The position numbers and the translations under genes are program-made. 64,000 nt of DNA from Larkinella soli (GTDB lineage Bacteria > Bacteroidota > Bacteroidia > Cytophagales > Spirosomataceae), in assembly GCF_003703975.1 (NCBI RefSeq), contig NZ_ML112623.1, positions 1 to 64,000 of the forward strand, in the 5' to 3' direction. The notes under the pieces were generated by a model, which did no database searches, had not been told where the DNA came from, and saw only the letters and a program-made list of their open reading frames with translations. The first letter of the stretch is position 1; each line of letters opens with the position of its first letter. Shown piece by piece: positions 26,794 to 35,631 of this stretch.

Positions 26794-27627
26794 ATGAAAA
26801 ATCGAATGCTTGAACAGTATGCCACGGCCGCCGTCGTAATCGGCAGCATTATCGGCACGTATTTCTTCAGCCGCCCCCGCCAGTCCGGCTTTCGGACGCG
26901 CCTGGACCGCGAACAGCAGACCGAACTGGACCGCAACCTCCTGACGCCCGCCAATGCCACCTTCGGGCTGGTCTGGCCGGTGATTTATTCGGGAACCGTC
27001 GGGCTGGCGGTGCATCAGGCCCTGCCCTCCCAGACCGATAACCCGCGTTATGCGCAGGCCCGGCCGTTGCTCTGGGTCAACTCGGCCCTCAATGCCCTGT
27101 TCGGGTACTTCTTCTCGAAATCCGACCGTGACAGCCGGACCGGGGCCGCCCTGACGACCATCGCCCTGCTGCCGGTTTCCCTCGGCCTGCACCGGAATCT
27201 GGAAATCGGCCGACAGGCAGTCCCGGAGCCGGAAAAGACCCTGCGCCGGTCGATCAGTCTGTATGCGGGCTGGCTGACGGCCGCGTCGGTGGTCAGCGTC
27301 GGAAATCTGCTGCTTCAGGCAGGTTACCGGGTAAGTCCCGAGTCGGCCACCCGCTGGGCGTTCGGGGTGCTGTCGGCCACTGCCGGGCTGGGCATTGCCG
27401 TGTCGAAGCGGCTGGACGATCCGTATTACCTGACCACGCTGATTGCGGCTTTTGCGGGCATCGCGGCCAAACAGACCGGCCGGAACGACGACCTGGCGCG
27501 GGTAGCCGCCGGACTGGCCCTGCTGCTGACGGGTGTCCTGGCCGATGCGCTGCGCCGGAAAAAGCCTGAACAACCGGCTGAAACCGCACCGGAAGCCGCC
27601 GAACCCGCCCTGCCGGTGCCGGCCTGA
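26794..27627 (+). CDS. TspO/MBR-like membrane protein
   Basis: The 277-residue protein has multiple hydrophobic helices and the TspO-type block TPANATFGLVWPVIYSGTVG followed by a helix, then LLWVNSALNALFGYFF. TspO/MBR proteins bind tetrapyrroles and cholesterol-like ligands and respond to light or oxygen stress. It is longer than the usual 150-180 residues: a second half with three or four more helices and a Pro/Glu/Ala-rich tail (EQPAETAPEAAEPALPVP) is added. It lies 27 bases after the receptor stop and 44 bases before phytoene synthase, so it may be co-transcribed with carotenoid synthesis. Confidence 0.65.
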   Translation: MKNRMLEQYATAAVVIGSIIGTYFFSRPRQSGFRTRLDREQQTELDRNLLTPANATFGLVWPVIYSGTVGLAVHQALPSQTDNPRYAQARPLLWVNSALNALFGYFFSKSDRDSRTGAALTTIALLPVSLGLHRNLEIGRQAVPEPEKTLRRSISLYAGWLTAASVVSVGNLLLQAGYRVSPESATRWAFGVLSATAGLGIAVSKRLDDPYYLTTLIAAFAGIAAKQTGRNDDLARVAAGLALLLTGVLADALRRKKPEQPAETAPEAAEPALPVPA

Positions 27628-27671
27628 ATCCGGCACCATCCTGTCCAAACCCATCGAACGCTCCTTCCACC

Positions 27672-28511
27672 ATGTCAATCGCCCTTTTTCACCGCACGGC
27701 CGGGGCGTGCGGCCGGATCATCACCCGGGCCTACAGCACCTCGTTCTCGATCGGCGTCCGGCTGCTGGCGGCCCGCTTCCGCCCGGCCATCTACGCCATT
27801 TACGGCTACGTCCGGTTTGCCGACGAAATCGTCGATACCTTCCATGAGTACGACAAGGCGGAACTGCTGGAGCGGTTTCGGGCCGATACGAATCTGGCCC
27901 GCGAGCAGGGCATCAGCCTGAACCCGGTGATCCACGCCTTCACGCGGGTGATGCGCCACTACCGGATCGGCACCGACCTGCTCGACGCGTTTCTGGATTC
28001 GATGGCGATGGACCTGACGAACAGCACCTATCAGACCGGCGAATACCGGACCTATGTCTACGGCTCGGCGGAGGTGGTGGGGCTGATGTGCCTGCGGGTG
28101 TTCTGCGAGGGCGACGAGGTACTGTACGGGCGGCTTCAGGAACCGGCCCGGCGGCTGGGGGCGGCTTTCCAGAAGGTCAACTTCCTGCGCGATCTGGCGA
28201 GCGATTTCGGGGAACGGGGCCGACTGTATTTCCCGGGCGTGGACTTCGAGCGCTTTTCCGAGGCTGATAAGCGGCAGATCGAAGCGGAGATTGCGGCCGA
28301 TTTCAAAGCCGCCCTCGCCGGCATCCGGGCTTTGCCGAAAGGCGCTCGACTGGGCGTATACGTCGCTTACCGGTATTACCTCGACCTGTTCCGGCAGTTA
28401 TGCCGAGTCCCTCCGCGAACGCTGTTTACCCGGCGCATCCGGGTGTCGGACCGCCGGAAGCTCTGGCTGCTGCTGCGCAGTTCGGTACGGCATTACACCC
28501 TGCCGGTCTGA
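27672..28511 (+). CDS. crtB: Phytoene/squalene synthase family protein
   Basis: The 279-residue protein has the first Asp-rich motif in VRFADEIVDTF and the second in KVNFLRDLASDF, plus AYSTSFSIGVRLL at the N-terminus and the RLYFP segment, all as in bacterial phytoene synthases. The reaction joins two geranylgeranyl diphosphates to phytoene, the first step to carotenoids; such bacteria are often yellow or pink. No other crt gene is in the window, so the remaining steps are encoded elsewhere. Squalene synthase is the less likely alternative. It follows the TspO-like gene closely. Confidence 0.8.
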   Translation: MSIALFHRTAGACGRIITRAYSTSFSIGVRLLAARFRPAIYAIYGYVRFADEIVDTFHEYDKAELLERFRADTNLAREQGISLNPVIHAFTRVMRHYRIGTDLLDAFLDSMAMDLTNSTYQTGEYRTYVYGSAEVVGLMCLRVFCEGDEVLYGRLQEPARRLGAAFQKVNFLRDLASDFGERGRLYFPGVDFERFSEADKRQIEAEIAADFKAALAGIRALPKGARLGVYVAYRYYLDLFRQLCRVPPRTLFTRRIRVSDRRKLWLLLRSSVRHYTLPV

Positions 28512-28525
28512 GCGTCGGCTTCAAA

Positions 28526-28706
28526 GGTGGTTTGGGGAAGGGTGCCGGACCACCCCCCGGCCCCCTCCTAAAACAGGAGGGGGTGGCTTCGCAGTTTGCT
28601 GAACATGGCGGAGCGCTTCCCCTCCTTGCTAAGGAGGGGGCCGGGGGTGGTCGGCGCGACGGCAAACCGGTCAGGGAGACACTTTCTCCCTTCCCCAAAC
28701 CACCGC
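28526..28706. repeat. Nested GC-rich palindromic repeat, copy 1
   Basis: The outer arms GGTGGTTTGGGGAAGGG (28526-28542) and CCCTTCCCCAAACCACC (28690-28706) are perfect 17-bp inverted repeats. Inside them are CCACCCCCCGGCCCCCTCCT and its near-complement, and two small hairpins CCCCCTCCT...AGGAGGGGG. It follows the stop of the phytoene synthase gene by 14 bases. Related copies lie near 36.9, 45.1 and 63.1 kb. Confidence 0.85.
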
Positions 28707-28733
28707 TTAGGCCGGTGGGTACGGATCTCTTTT

Positions 28734-28764
28734 AACCCGCTGTCGTCAGGGCAGCGGGTTTTTC
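28734..28764 (+). terminator. Rho-independent terminator after phytoene synthase and repeat
   Basis: The stem AACCCGCTG / CAGCGGGTT (28734-28742, 28752-28760) is followed by TTTCTG. It would stop transcription from the dehydratase-to-phytoene-synthase direction before the next SusC gene. Confidence 0.65.
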
Positions 28765-29069
28765 TGTTTATCCCGGAAATGAACGGATGAGGGCCATTGC
28801 TGAAAATTTGCCGAAAAGATATTTCGTTAAAATAATTTTCTGAAAGAAAGAGTATCGGCCCAACGCGGCTGCATCTTTTGGCCAGTCGGAACAAACCATC
28901 CTTCCTCTGCGCCTATGGAAAAACGTCTGCCAGCCTATTAACAAAAAAGCCGGAAATGCGCCAACATTTCCGACCCCAATTTTCCCCAGTGTATGATCGC
29001 CATCATCTCCGCAAACCTGCGGACCCGGGATTTGTTTTGCCGAATTTTCACCCGACAAAAGCCAAAATT

Positions 29070-32000
29070 ATGTCTAAACGACAACATTTTCAAAAAGCCC
29101 TGCGAAAAACCGCCCGCAGGAGTCTCTTCCCTGCCCTCCTCTCCGTCGTCCTGCTGACGCCCGCACCGGCCCTTGACCTGAACCCTCTGAAAATCAGCGC
29201 AGCGCCGAAAGAAGCGCCCCAGCGAAAAATAGGCGGGATCGCGCTGGACGAGAAGAATGCCGGCCTGCCCGGCGTCAGCATCGTGCTGAAGGGCACCCAG
29301 CGCGGCACCACCACCAGCGCCGACGGCCGGTTCTCCCTCGACATTCCGGACGCCGACGCCCAGGCGGTGCTGGTGTTCTCCTTCGTCGGCTACAAAAGCC
29401 AGGAGGTGCCTGTGGGCAACCAGACCGAACTCAGGGTGACGATGGCCCCGGAAGCCAGCACGCTCAACGAGGTGGTCGTGACGGCCCTCGGTATTTCGAA
29501 GGAAAAGAAAGCCCTGGCCTACGCCGTGTCGGAGGTAAAGGGCAGCGAGTTCACGCAGGCCCGGGAAACCAACGTCGCCAACGCCCTGACGGGCAAGATC
29601 GCCGGGGTGAATGCAACCGGGATGGCCACCGGCCCCGGCGGGTCGAGCCGCATCATCATCCGGGGCAACGGCTCGCTCAACGGCAACAACCAGCCGCTGT
29701 ACGTCATCAACGGGATGCCGATGGACAACAGCATTCCGGGGGGCGGCACCACGGCCGACGGCAACGGGATGAACGTCGACCGGGGTGACGGGATCGGCGG
29801 GATCAACCCGGACGACATCGAGTCGATCAGCGTGCTGAAAGGCGGCCCCGCTGCGGCCCTCTACGGCGCCCGGGCCTCCAACGGGGTCATCCTGATCACG
29901 ACCAAGAAAGGCCGCGGCCAGAAGGGGCTCGGCATCGAGATCAACAGCAACACCACCTTCGAGAACATCGCCGTGATTCCGAACTGGCAGTATGAGTTCG
30001 GCCAGGGGGTGGACGGCCGGAAACCGGCGACGGTAACCGAGGCCAAAAGCACCGGCCGGCTGTCGTACGGCGCCCGGATGGACGGCCAGCCGACGATCCA
30101 GGTCGACGGGCAGCTGCACCCCTACTCGCCCCAGAAAGACAATTTGAAGAACTTCTACCGCACCGGAACCAACTACATCAACTCGGTGGCTTTCACGGGC
30201 GGCAACGAGTCGGTCAACTTCCGGCTGGGGCTGAACAATACGCAGTCGAACAGCATCGTGCCGAACTCCTCGTTCACGCGCCGGATCGCCAACCTGAACC
30301 TGAACGCCTTCATCGGTAAGAAACTCAGCGTCGAGACGGTATTCCAGTATAACCTGGAGGAAGGCAAAAACCGCCCGAAAGTGGGGTATGCGGACATGAA
30401 CCCGCACTGGGCCACCTACCTCGTCGCCAACGTGGTCGACATCCGCAGCCTCGCGCCGGGCTATGACCCCGCTACCGGCAAGGAGATGGAATGGAACCCG
30501 GTTCCGGCCGCGCCGAACCCGTATTTCGTGATCAACAAGTTCAAGAACGACGACGTCAAACACCGGTTCCTGAGCCAGGGAAGCCTGCGCTACGACATTC
30601 TCGACAACCTCTATCTGAAAGGGAGCGTCAGCCAGGATTACTACAGCTTCCAGTCGGAATACGTCCAGCCGACCAACAACGCCTTTCAGCCGCTGGGAAC
30701 CTACGACGCCCGCCGGGTGACTTCCTCGGAAACCAACGGCATGCTGACGCTGAACTACAACACCACCTTCTTCAGCGACCTGACGTTCTCGGCTATGGCG
30801 GGCGCCAACGCCCAGCGGGCCATCTACGACCAGACCCGCATCGAGGGCAGCGAGTTTACGGTGCCGTATTTCTACAGCTACACGAACCTGGCTACCTCCA
30901 CCACGACGCCGACCTACATGAAAAGCGCCATCAACTCGGTGTTCGGGTCGGTCGACTTCGGGTTCAGAAACTTCCTGTACCTGACCCTTTCAGGCCGGCA
31001 GGACTGGTTCTCGGTGCTGAATCCGAAAAGCAACAGCATCTTCTACCCCTCGGTGGGCGGTTCGTTCATCCTCTCGGACGCCGTCCGGCTGCCGAAGGCC
31101 ATCAGCTTCGCCAAACTGCGGGCCTCCTGGGCGCAGGTGGGCGGGGCCACGGTGAACGCCTACCAGATTTACCAGTATTACTCGATGCAGCAGGGCGGCC
31201 ACAACGGCCGGCCGGTGCAGGTGCTGTCGTCGTCGCAGGTGCCGAACCCCGATCTGAAGCCGCTGACCTCCACCACGTATGAAGGCGGTATCGAAGCCCG
31301 CTTCCTGAACAACCGCCTGGGCATCGACCTGACGCTCTACAACCGCAAAACCACCGACGACATCGTGACGACCAACATTGCCCTCGCGTCGGGCTACACC
31401 TCGGCCCTGCTGAACGTGGGCGAGCTGAGCAACAAGGGGATCGAACTGCTGCTGACCGGCACACCGGTGAAGAGCGGAGACTTCGGCTGGGAGGTGAGCT
31501 ACAACATGGCCTACAACAGGAGCAAGATCGAGCGGCTGGCCGAAGGGCTGACCGGCATCGACATCGGCACCGGGGTCGGCGGGGGTCTGGTCCGCAACGT
31601 GCTGGGACGGCCCTACGGCACCGTCTGGGGTTACCGCAAGAAAACCGACGCGAGCGGCAACGTGGTCTTCAACACCGCCAGCGGCTATGCCGTCCGGGGC
31701 GACCTCGAAGAGATCGGCCAGGGCACTCCTCCGCTGACGATGGGCATCACGAACAACTTCCGGTATAAGAACTTCTCGCTCAACGTGCTGGTCGACGGCA
31801 AGTTCGGGAGCATCGTCTACTCGAACCTGTACCAGTATGCGTACCGCTTCGGGCTGCCGCAGGAAACCCTGCCGGGCCGCGAAACCGGGGTTACCGTGAC
31901 GGGCGTCACCCCGGAAGGCAACCCGTTCACGAAGACCTGGAAAAAGGAAGACGTCGATACCTACTACGACAACGACAAGAACTACACGGCGATGTTCATG

Positions 32001-32255
32001 TTCAACAACGACTTCGTCAAGCTGCGGCAGGTCGTGCTGAGCTACAACCTGCCGACCGGTAAACTGTCGTTCCTGAAGCTGCAGGGGGCCTCGATCTCGC
32101 TGGTGGCCCGCAACCTGGCGATTCTCTACAAGGATAAGAAGAACCAGTATTTCGATCCGGAGTCGGGCTACACCAGCACCAACGCCCAGGGCCTCGAAGC
32201 CTTCGGGGTGCCCCGGACCCGCAGCATCGGCGTCAACTTAATGGTGAAATTCTAA
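29070..32255 (+). CDS. SusC/RagA TonB-dependent outer membrane protein
   Basis: The frame is open from 28878, but the region before 29070 is AT-rich and not protein-like; ATG at 29070 gives a basic N-terminus and signal peptide (RSLFPALLSVVLLTPAPA), leaving 1061 residues. The carboxypeptidase-like domain (IGGIALDEKNAGLPGVSIVL), the TonB-box-like ELRVTMAPEASTLNEVVVTA, and the plug block VLKGGPAAALYGARASNGVI are present, followed by the barrel. It has no STN domain, so it is not linked to a FecR signal path. The SusD partner follows 12 bases later. The downstream RidA, PLP enzyme and amidohydrolase hint at a nitrogen-containing substrate. Confidence 0.94.
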   Translation: MSKRQHFQKALRKTARRSLFPALLSVVLLTPAPALDLNPLKISAAPKEAPQRKIGGIALDEKNAGLPGVSIVLKGTQRGTTTSADGRFSLDIPDADAQAVLVFSFVGYKSQEVPVGNQTELRVTMAPEASTLNEVVVTALGISKEKKALAYAVSEVKGSEFTQARETNVANALTGKIAGVNATGMATGPGGSSRIIIRGNGSLNGNNQPLYVINGMPMDNSIPGGGTTADGNGMNVDRGDGIGGINPDDIESISVLKGGPAAALYGARASNGVILITTKKGRGQKGLGIEINSNTTFENIAVIPNWQYEFGQGVDGRKPATVTEAKSTGRLSYGARMDGQPTIQVDGQLHPYSPQKDNLKNFYRTGTNYINSVAFTGGNESVNFRLGLNNTQSNSIVPNSSFTRRIANLNLNAFIGKKLSVETVFQYNLEEGKNRPKVGYADMNPHWATYLVANVVDIRSLAPGYDPATGKEMEWNPVPAAPNPYFVINKFKNDDVKHRFLSQGSLRYDILDNLYLKGSVSQDYYSFQSEYVQPTNNAFQPLGTYDARRVTSSETNGMLTLNYNTTFFSDLTFSAMAGANAQRAIYDQTRIEGSEFTVPYFYSYTNLATSTTTPTYMKSAINSVFGSVDFGFRNFLYLTLSGRQDWFSVLNPKSNSIFYPSVGGSFILSDAVRLPKAISFAKLRASWAQVGGATVNAYQIYQYYSMQQGGHNGRPVQVLSSSQVPNPDLKPLTSTTYEGGIEARFLNNRLGIDLTLYNRKTTDDIVTTNIALASGYTSALLNVGELSNKGIELLLTGTPVKSGDFGWEVSYNMAYNRSKIERLAEGLTGIDIGTGVGGGLVRNVLGRPYGTVWGYRKKTDASGNVVFNTASGYAVRGDLEEIGQGTPPLTMGITNNFRYKNFSLNVLVDGKFGSIVYSNLYQYAYRFGLPQETLPGRETGVTVTGVTPEGNPFTKTWKKEDVDTYYDNDKNYTAMFMFNNDFVKLRQVVLSYNLPTGKLSFLKLQGASISLVARNLAILYKDKKNQYFDPESGYTSTNAQGLEAFGVPRTRSIGVNLMVKF

Positions 32256-32267
32256 CCTCCCCTCTTC

Positions 32268-33836
32268 ATGGCTATGAATCGTATTCTGAAAACCATATTG
32301 TGCTCGGCCCCTCTCTTCCTGACGCTGACGTCCTGCGACAAAGGCTTCGAGGAAATGAACGTGGACCCGAACAAATACGCCGAAGTCGTTCCCGAATACC
32401 TGTTTACGCGGGCCCTGCTCGACGGCGTCAGCACCAACTTCACGGGAGCCGCCTACCTGACCATCGGCCAGTCGATGCAGCACTTCGCCACGTACAAGGA
32501 GGTGCCGGCCGCCGGGGATAAGTACTTCAATTTCAGCTACTCGACGGGTAACTGGAACGCCTTCGCCGGAACCGGCGCCGGGCAGGGCTCGGTGATCTCG
32601 ATCCGCCAGGTGATCGACGCCGTGTCGGAGAACCCGGCCAACGTCAACAAGCTGTCGGCCGCCCGCATCTGGAAAGCCTACATCTTCCACCGCCTGACCG
32701 ACCTCTACGGCGATATCCCGTATTTCGACGCCGGGAAAGCGCTTTCGGGCAAAAACTACGCTCCGAAATACGACACCCAGCAGGCCATCTACGCCGACCT
32801 GCTGAAGGAACTCGACGAGTCGATCAAAGCCTTCGACGCGACCAAGCCCACCTTCGGCAATGCCGACCTGATGTACGGCGGAGACGTGAACAAGTGGAAG
32901 AAGTTCGGTTACTCACTAATGCTGCGGCTGGGCATGCGCCTGACCGAAGTGGACCCGGCCACGGCCAAAACCTGGGTCGAGAAGGCCATTGCCGGCGGGG
33001 TGATCCTGGACGACGCCGACCGCGCCGTGATCGCCTACGTGGACGGTTCGCAGACGGCCAGCCGGAACTTCATCGCCAGCGGCCTCCTCAGCACCGACTA
33101 CATCACGCCGGGGGGCGACAACGTCGAGGGCGGCAAACTCGCCAAAACGCTGATCGACTACCTGAAAACCACGAAAGACCCGCGTCTGAACGTGATCTCC
33201 ATCGTCTGGACCACCACCGACAACAAGACGTTCACCGCCGACACGACCACCGCCCTCCAGAACGGGATGCCGAACGCGGCCTTCAACAGCCTGCCGGCCA
33301 GCTTCAACACGTTCTCAGAGCCGAACCCGGCCACGCTCCTGCGCTACAGCGCCCCGCTCATCGTGCTGGGCAACGCCGAGACGAATCTGCTGCTGGCGGA
33401 GGCTTCCGTGCGCGGCTGGGCCGGCGGAACCACGGCGGCCACGGCCTACGGCAACGCCGTCAAAGCCGGGATGCGGCAGTGGGCACTGTTCGGCAGCGGG
33501 GGCGTTATCTCCGACGCAAAGATCAACGCCTACCTGGCGGCCAATCCGTACCGAACCGGCGGCACCGTGGCCCAGCAGATGGAGCAGATCCAGACGCAGA
33601 AATGGGTGTCGCTCTTTCTGGAGGACGAATACGAAATCTTCGCCAACTGGCGCCGGACCGGCTACCCCGTGCTGACGCCGACCAACTACCCGGGCAACCT
33701 GACCGGCGGCAAGATTCCGACCCGCTTCGTCATCCCGGATTCGGAGGAAACCTACAACCGGACGAACTTCCTCGAAGCGCGTACCCGGCAGGGCGGAACC
33801 AACACCCTCTCCAGCACGGTCTGGTGGGATAAATAA
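32268..33836 (+). CDS. SusD-like nutrient-binding lipoprotein (SusD-like_2 type)
   Basis: The 522-residue protein has a lipoprotein signal (APLFLTLTSCDKGFEEMN) and reads NVDPNKYAEVVPEYLFTRAL just after it, which is typical of the SusD-like family that partners SusC receptors for peptides or small molecules, as well as glycans. TPR-like helices follow (RIWKAYIFHRLTDLYGDIPY) and the C-terminal block has WVSLFLEDEYEIFANWRRTG. ATG at 32268 or 32274 are both possible starts. It belongs to the SusC before it and to the RidA-like gene 9 bases after it. Confidence 0.9.
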   Translation: MAMNRILKTILCSAPLFLTLTSCDKGFEEMNVDPNKYAEVVPEYLFTRALLDGVSTNFTGAAYLTIGQSMQHFATYKEVPAAGDKYFNFSYSTGNWNAFAGTGAGQGSVISIRQVIDAVSENPANVNKLSAARIWKAYIFHRLTDLYGDIPYFDAGKALSGKNYAPKYDTQQAIYADLLKELDESIKAFDATKPTFGNADLMYGGDVNKWKKFGYSLMLRLGMRLTEVDPATAKTWVEKAIAGGVILDDADRAVIAYVDGSQTASRNFIASGLLSTDYITPGGDNVEGGKLAKTLIDYLKTTKDPRLNVISIVWTTTDNKTFTADTTTALQNGMPNAAFNSLPASFNTFSEPNPATLLRYSAPLIVLGNAETNLLLAEASVRGWAGGTTAATAYGNAVKAGMRQWALFGSGGVISDAKINAYLAANPYRTGGTVAQQMEQIQTQKWVSLFLEDEYEIFANWRRTGYPVLTPTNYPGNLTGGKIPTRFVIPDSEETYNRTNFLEARTRQGGTNTLSSTVWWDK

Positions 33837-33845
33837 ACCGAAACG

Positions 33846-34271
33846 ATGCCAACCGAACGCCGATCTCTTCTGAAACGACTCCTCGGCCTGCCGGCGGCTC
33901 TGGCCGGGCTGACCGAAACCGAAGCCGCCTTGCCGGAAACCCGCCAGGACGTACCTCTCTATCAGGGCCATACGCGCCTGGGCAACCTGATCTTCATCTC
34001 CGGCGCGGGCGCCCACTTCGAGGGCGACATCCGGTCGCATACCGACCACGTGCTGAAGGAGATTGAAAAGGAACTGATCAAAGCCGGTTCGTCGATGCAG
34101 AAGGTGCTGAAGGTGTCGGTGCTGCTGCACGACCTCAGCGACTATCAGGCCATGAACGAGGTCTACCGGGGCCGGTTCGGCAACAAACCGCCCGTCCGGA
34201 CCACGGTGGCCGTGCGCGCCGGAGTGCCCAACGACTCGCTCGTCGAGATCGACTGCATCGCGTATATTTAA
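33846..34271 (+). CDS. Exported RidA-family protein
   Basis: The 141-residue protein has a RidA (YjgF/YER057c) domain from about residue 35: GNLIFISGAGAHFEGDIRSH, the TDHVLKEIEKEL helix, VLLHDLSDYQAMNEVYRGRF, and the active-site Arg block PPVRTTVAV followed by VEIDCIAYI. RidA proteins hydrolyse reactive enamine/imine intermediates from PLP enzymes. Unusually, residues 1-30 (TERRSLLKRLLGLPAALAGL) look like a twin-arginine or other export signal, so the protein may act in the periplasm. A PLP enzyme with a similar signal is two genes' length downstream (34386), which would be its natural partner. A strong terminator follows the stop. Confidence 0.85.
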   Translation: MPTERRSLLKRLLGLPAALAGLTETEAALPETRQDVPLYQGHTRLGNLIFISGAGAHFEGDIRSHTDHVLKEIEKELIKAGSSMQKVLKVSVLLHDLSDYQAMNEVYRGRFGNKPPVRTTVAVRAGVPNDSLVEIDCIAYI

Positions 34272-34276
34272 GTGCG

Positions 34277-34314
34277 TCGGCCTCACCGGTATCCGTCGGT
34301 GAGGCCGATTTTTT
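34277..34314 (+). terminator. Strong rho-independent terminator after RidA-like gene
   Basis: A perfect 12-bp stem, TCGGCCTCACCG / CGGTGAGGCCGA, with an 8-base loop is followed by six T. It ends the SusC-SusD-RidA transcript, or attenuates transcription into the PLP enzyme gene. Confidence 0.88.
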
Positions 34315-34385
34315 CCGTAGATTAACCCTTCAGCTTCAACCCCATAAAATCAAGGGCCCCGAACGGGCCAAAACCCTGATCCGTC

Positions 34386-35606
34386 ATGCTCAGCAGAAGA
34401 AAACTGATTCAGCGCCTGTCGACGATGCCCCTGCTCGGCGGGGTGCTCGGCGGCCTGCCGCCCCTGCAAACCGCCCTGGGCGCACCCCAGGCGGCTTCCC
34501 GAAACCTGCTCAAGGAACTCGGCCTGCGGACCTTCATCAATGCCGCCGGTACCTATACGGCCATGACCGGCTCGCTGATGCACGACGAGGTGCTCGAAAC
34601 CATCGGCGCGGCCTCGAAGGAATTCGTGATGCTCGACGACGTGCAGACGAAGGTCGGTGAGAAGATCGCGGCCCTGACCCATGCCGAATCGGCGGTGGTG
34701 ACGGCGGGCTGTTTCTCGGCCATGACCCTCGGGCTGGCGGGCGTCCTGACCGGCATGGACCCGAAAAAGGCCGAACAGCTCCCCCACCTCCAAGGTACCG
34801 GCATGAAGTCGGAGGTGATTGCCCAGAAAGGTCACAATGTGGGCTACAACCACGCCCTGACCAATACCGGCTGCAAGATCGTGGAGGTGGAAACCATCGA
34901 GGACGTCGAGAAGGCCATCAACGCGAATACCGCCCTGCTCTGGTTCCTGAACATCCAGGCCGACAAGGGCAAAATCACGCACGAGCAGTGGGTGGCGCTG
35001 GGCAAAAAGCACAACATCCCGACCATGATCGACATTGCCGCCGACGTGCCGCCGGTCGAGAACCTCTGGAAGTTCAACGACATGGGTTTCGACCTCGTGT
35101 GCGTGTCGGGCGGGAAAGCCATGCGCGGGCCGCAGAGCGCGGGCCTGCTGATGGGTAAAAAGGACCTGATCGCGGCCGCCCGGCTGAGCATGCCGCCCCG
35201 CGGTTCGACCATCGGCCGGGGCATGAAGGTGAACAAGGAGGAGATTCTGGGCATGTACGTGGCGCTGGAGAAGTTCGTCAATACCGACCACCAGAAGGAA
35301 TGGAAGATGTACGAAGACCGCGTGGCGACCATCGCCGGGGCCGTCAAAAGCGTGGCCGGCGTCACCACCGAAACCTTCGCGCCCCCGCTGGGCAACCACA
35401 CCCCGACGCTCCGCATCGCCTGGGACCCGGCCAAAGTCCAACTGACGCCCAAAGTGCTTCAGGAGAACCTGCGGAACGGCAACCCTTCCATCGAGATCGT
35501 GAGCGAACCGGCCGGCATCAGCCTGACCGCCTGGATGCTCAAACCCGGTCAGGAAAAAATCGTAGCCGCCCGGCTCAAGGAAGAATTTACGAAAGCGTCG
35601 GTCTGA
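34386..35606 (+). CDS. Exported SelA-like PLP-dependent enzyme
   Basis: The 406-residue protein has a twin-arginine-like signal (SRRKLIQRLSTMPLLGG). After it, INAAGTYTAMTGSLM and AVVTAGCFSAMTLGLAG are typical of the L-seryl-tRNA(Sec) selenium transferase-like group of fold type I PLP enzymes, which includes the D-glucosaminate-6-phosphate ammonia-lyase and related amino acid lyases. The PLP lysine is probably in CVSGGKAMRGPQSAG and the Asp pairing with the pyridine in TMIDIAADVPPVEN. No selenocysteine pathway gene is nearby and the protein is exported, so a catabolic ammonia-lyase role is far more likely than Sec-tRNA synthesis. An amidohydrolase follows after 25 bases. Confidence 0.82.
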   Translation: MLSRRKLIQRLSTMPLLGGVLGGLPPLQTALGAPQAASRNLLKELGLRTFINAAGTYTAMTGSLMHDEVLETIGAASKEFVMLDDVQTKVGEKIAALTHAESAVVTAGCFSAMTLGLAGVLTGMDPKKAEQLPHLQGTGMKSEVIAQKGHNVGYNHALTNTGCKIVEVETIEDVEKAINANTALLWFLNIQADKGKITHEQWVALGKKHNIPTMIDIAADVPPVENLWKFNDMGFDLVCVSGGKAMRGPQSAGLLMGKKDLIAAARLSMPPRGSTIGRGMKVNKEEILGMYVALEKFVNTDHQKEWKMYEDRVATIAGAVKSVAGVTTETFAPPLGNHTPTLRIAWDPAKVQLTPKVLQENLRNGNPSIEIVSEPAGISLTAWMLKPGQEKIVAARLKEEFTKASV

Positions 35607-35631
35607 TGGTCAGCCTTTTTGCCCAATCCCC

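Noticed and set aside
24352-27678. 1108-residue open frame on the minus strand
   Set aside because: It lies antisense to the TonB receptor and the TspO-like gene, which show clear families and signal peptides. Its composition (Gly, Arg, Val, Asp, Gln-rich) is that of a GC-rich shadow frame.
28526-28706. CRISPR array
   Set aside because: The repeats are inverted, GC-rich and few per site, with no regular spacer length, and no cas gene is present.
34386-35606. Selenocysteine synthase (SelA)
   Set aside because: The protein has an export signal and sits with RidA and an amidohydrolase; no selB, selD or tRNA-Sec is seen. A SelA-like catabolic enzyme fits better.
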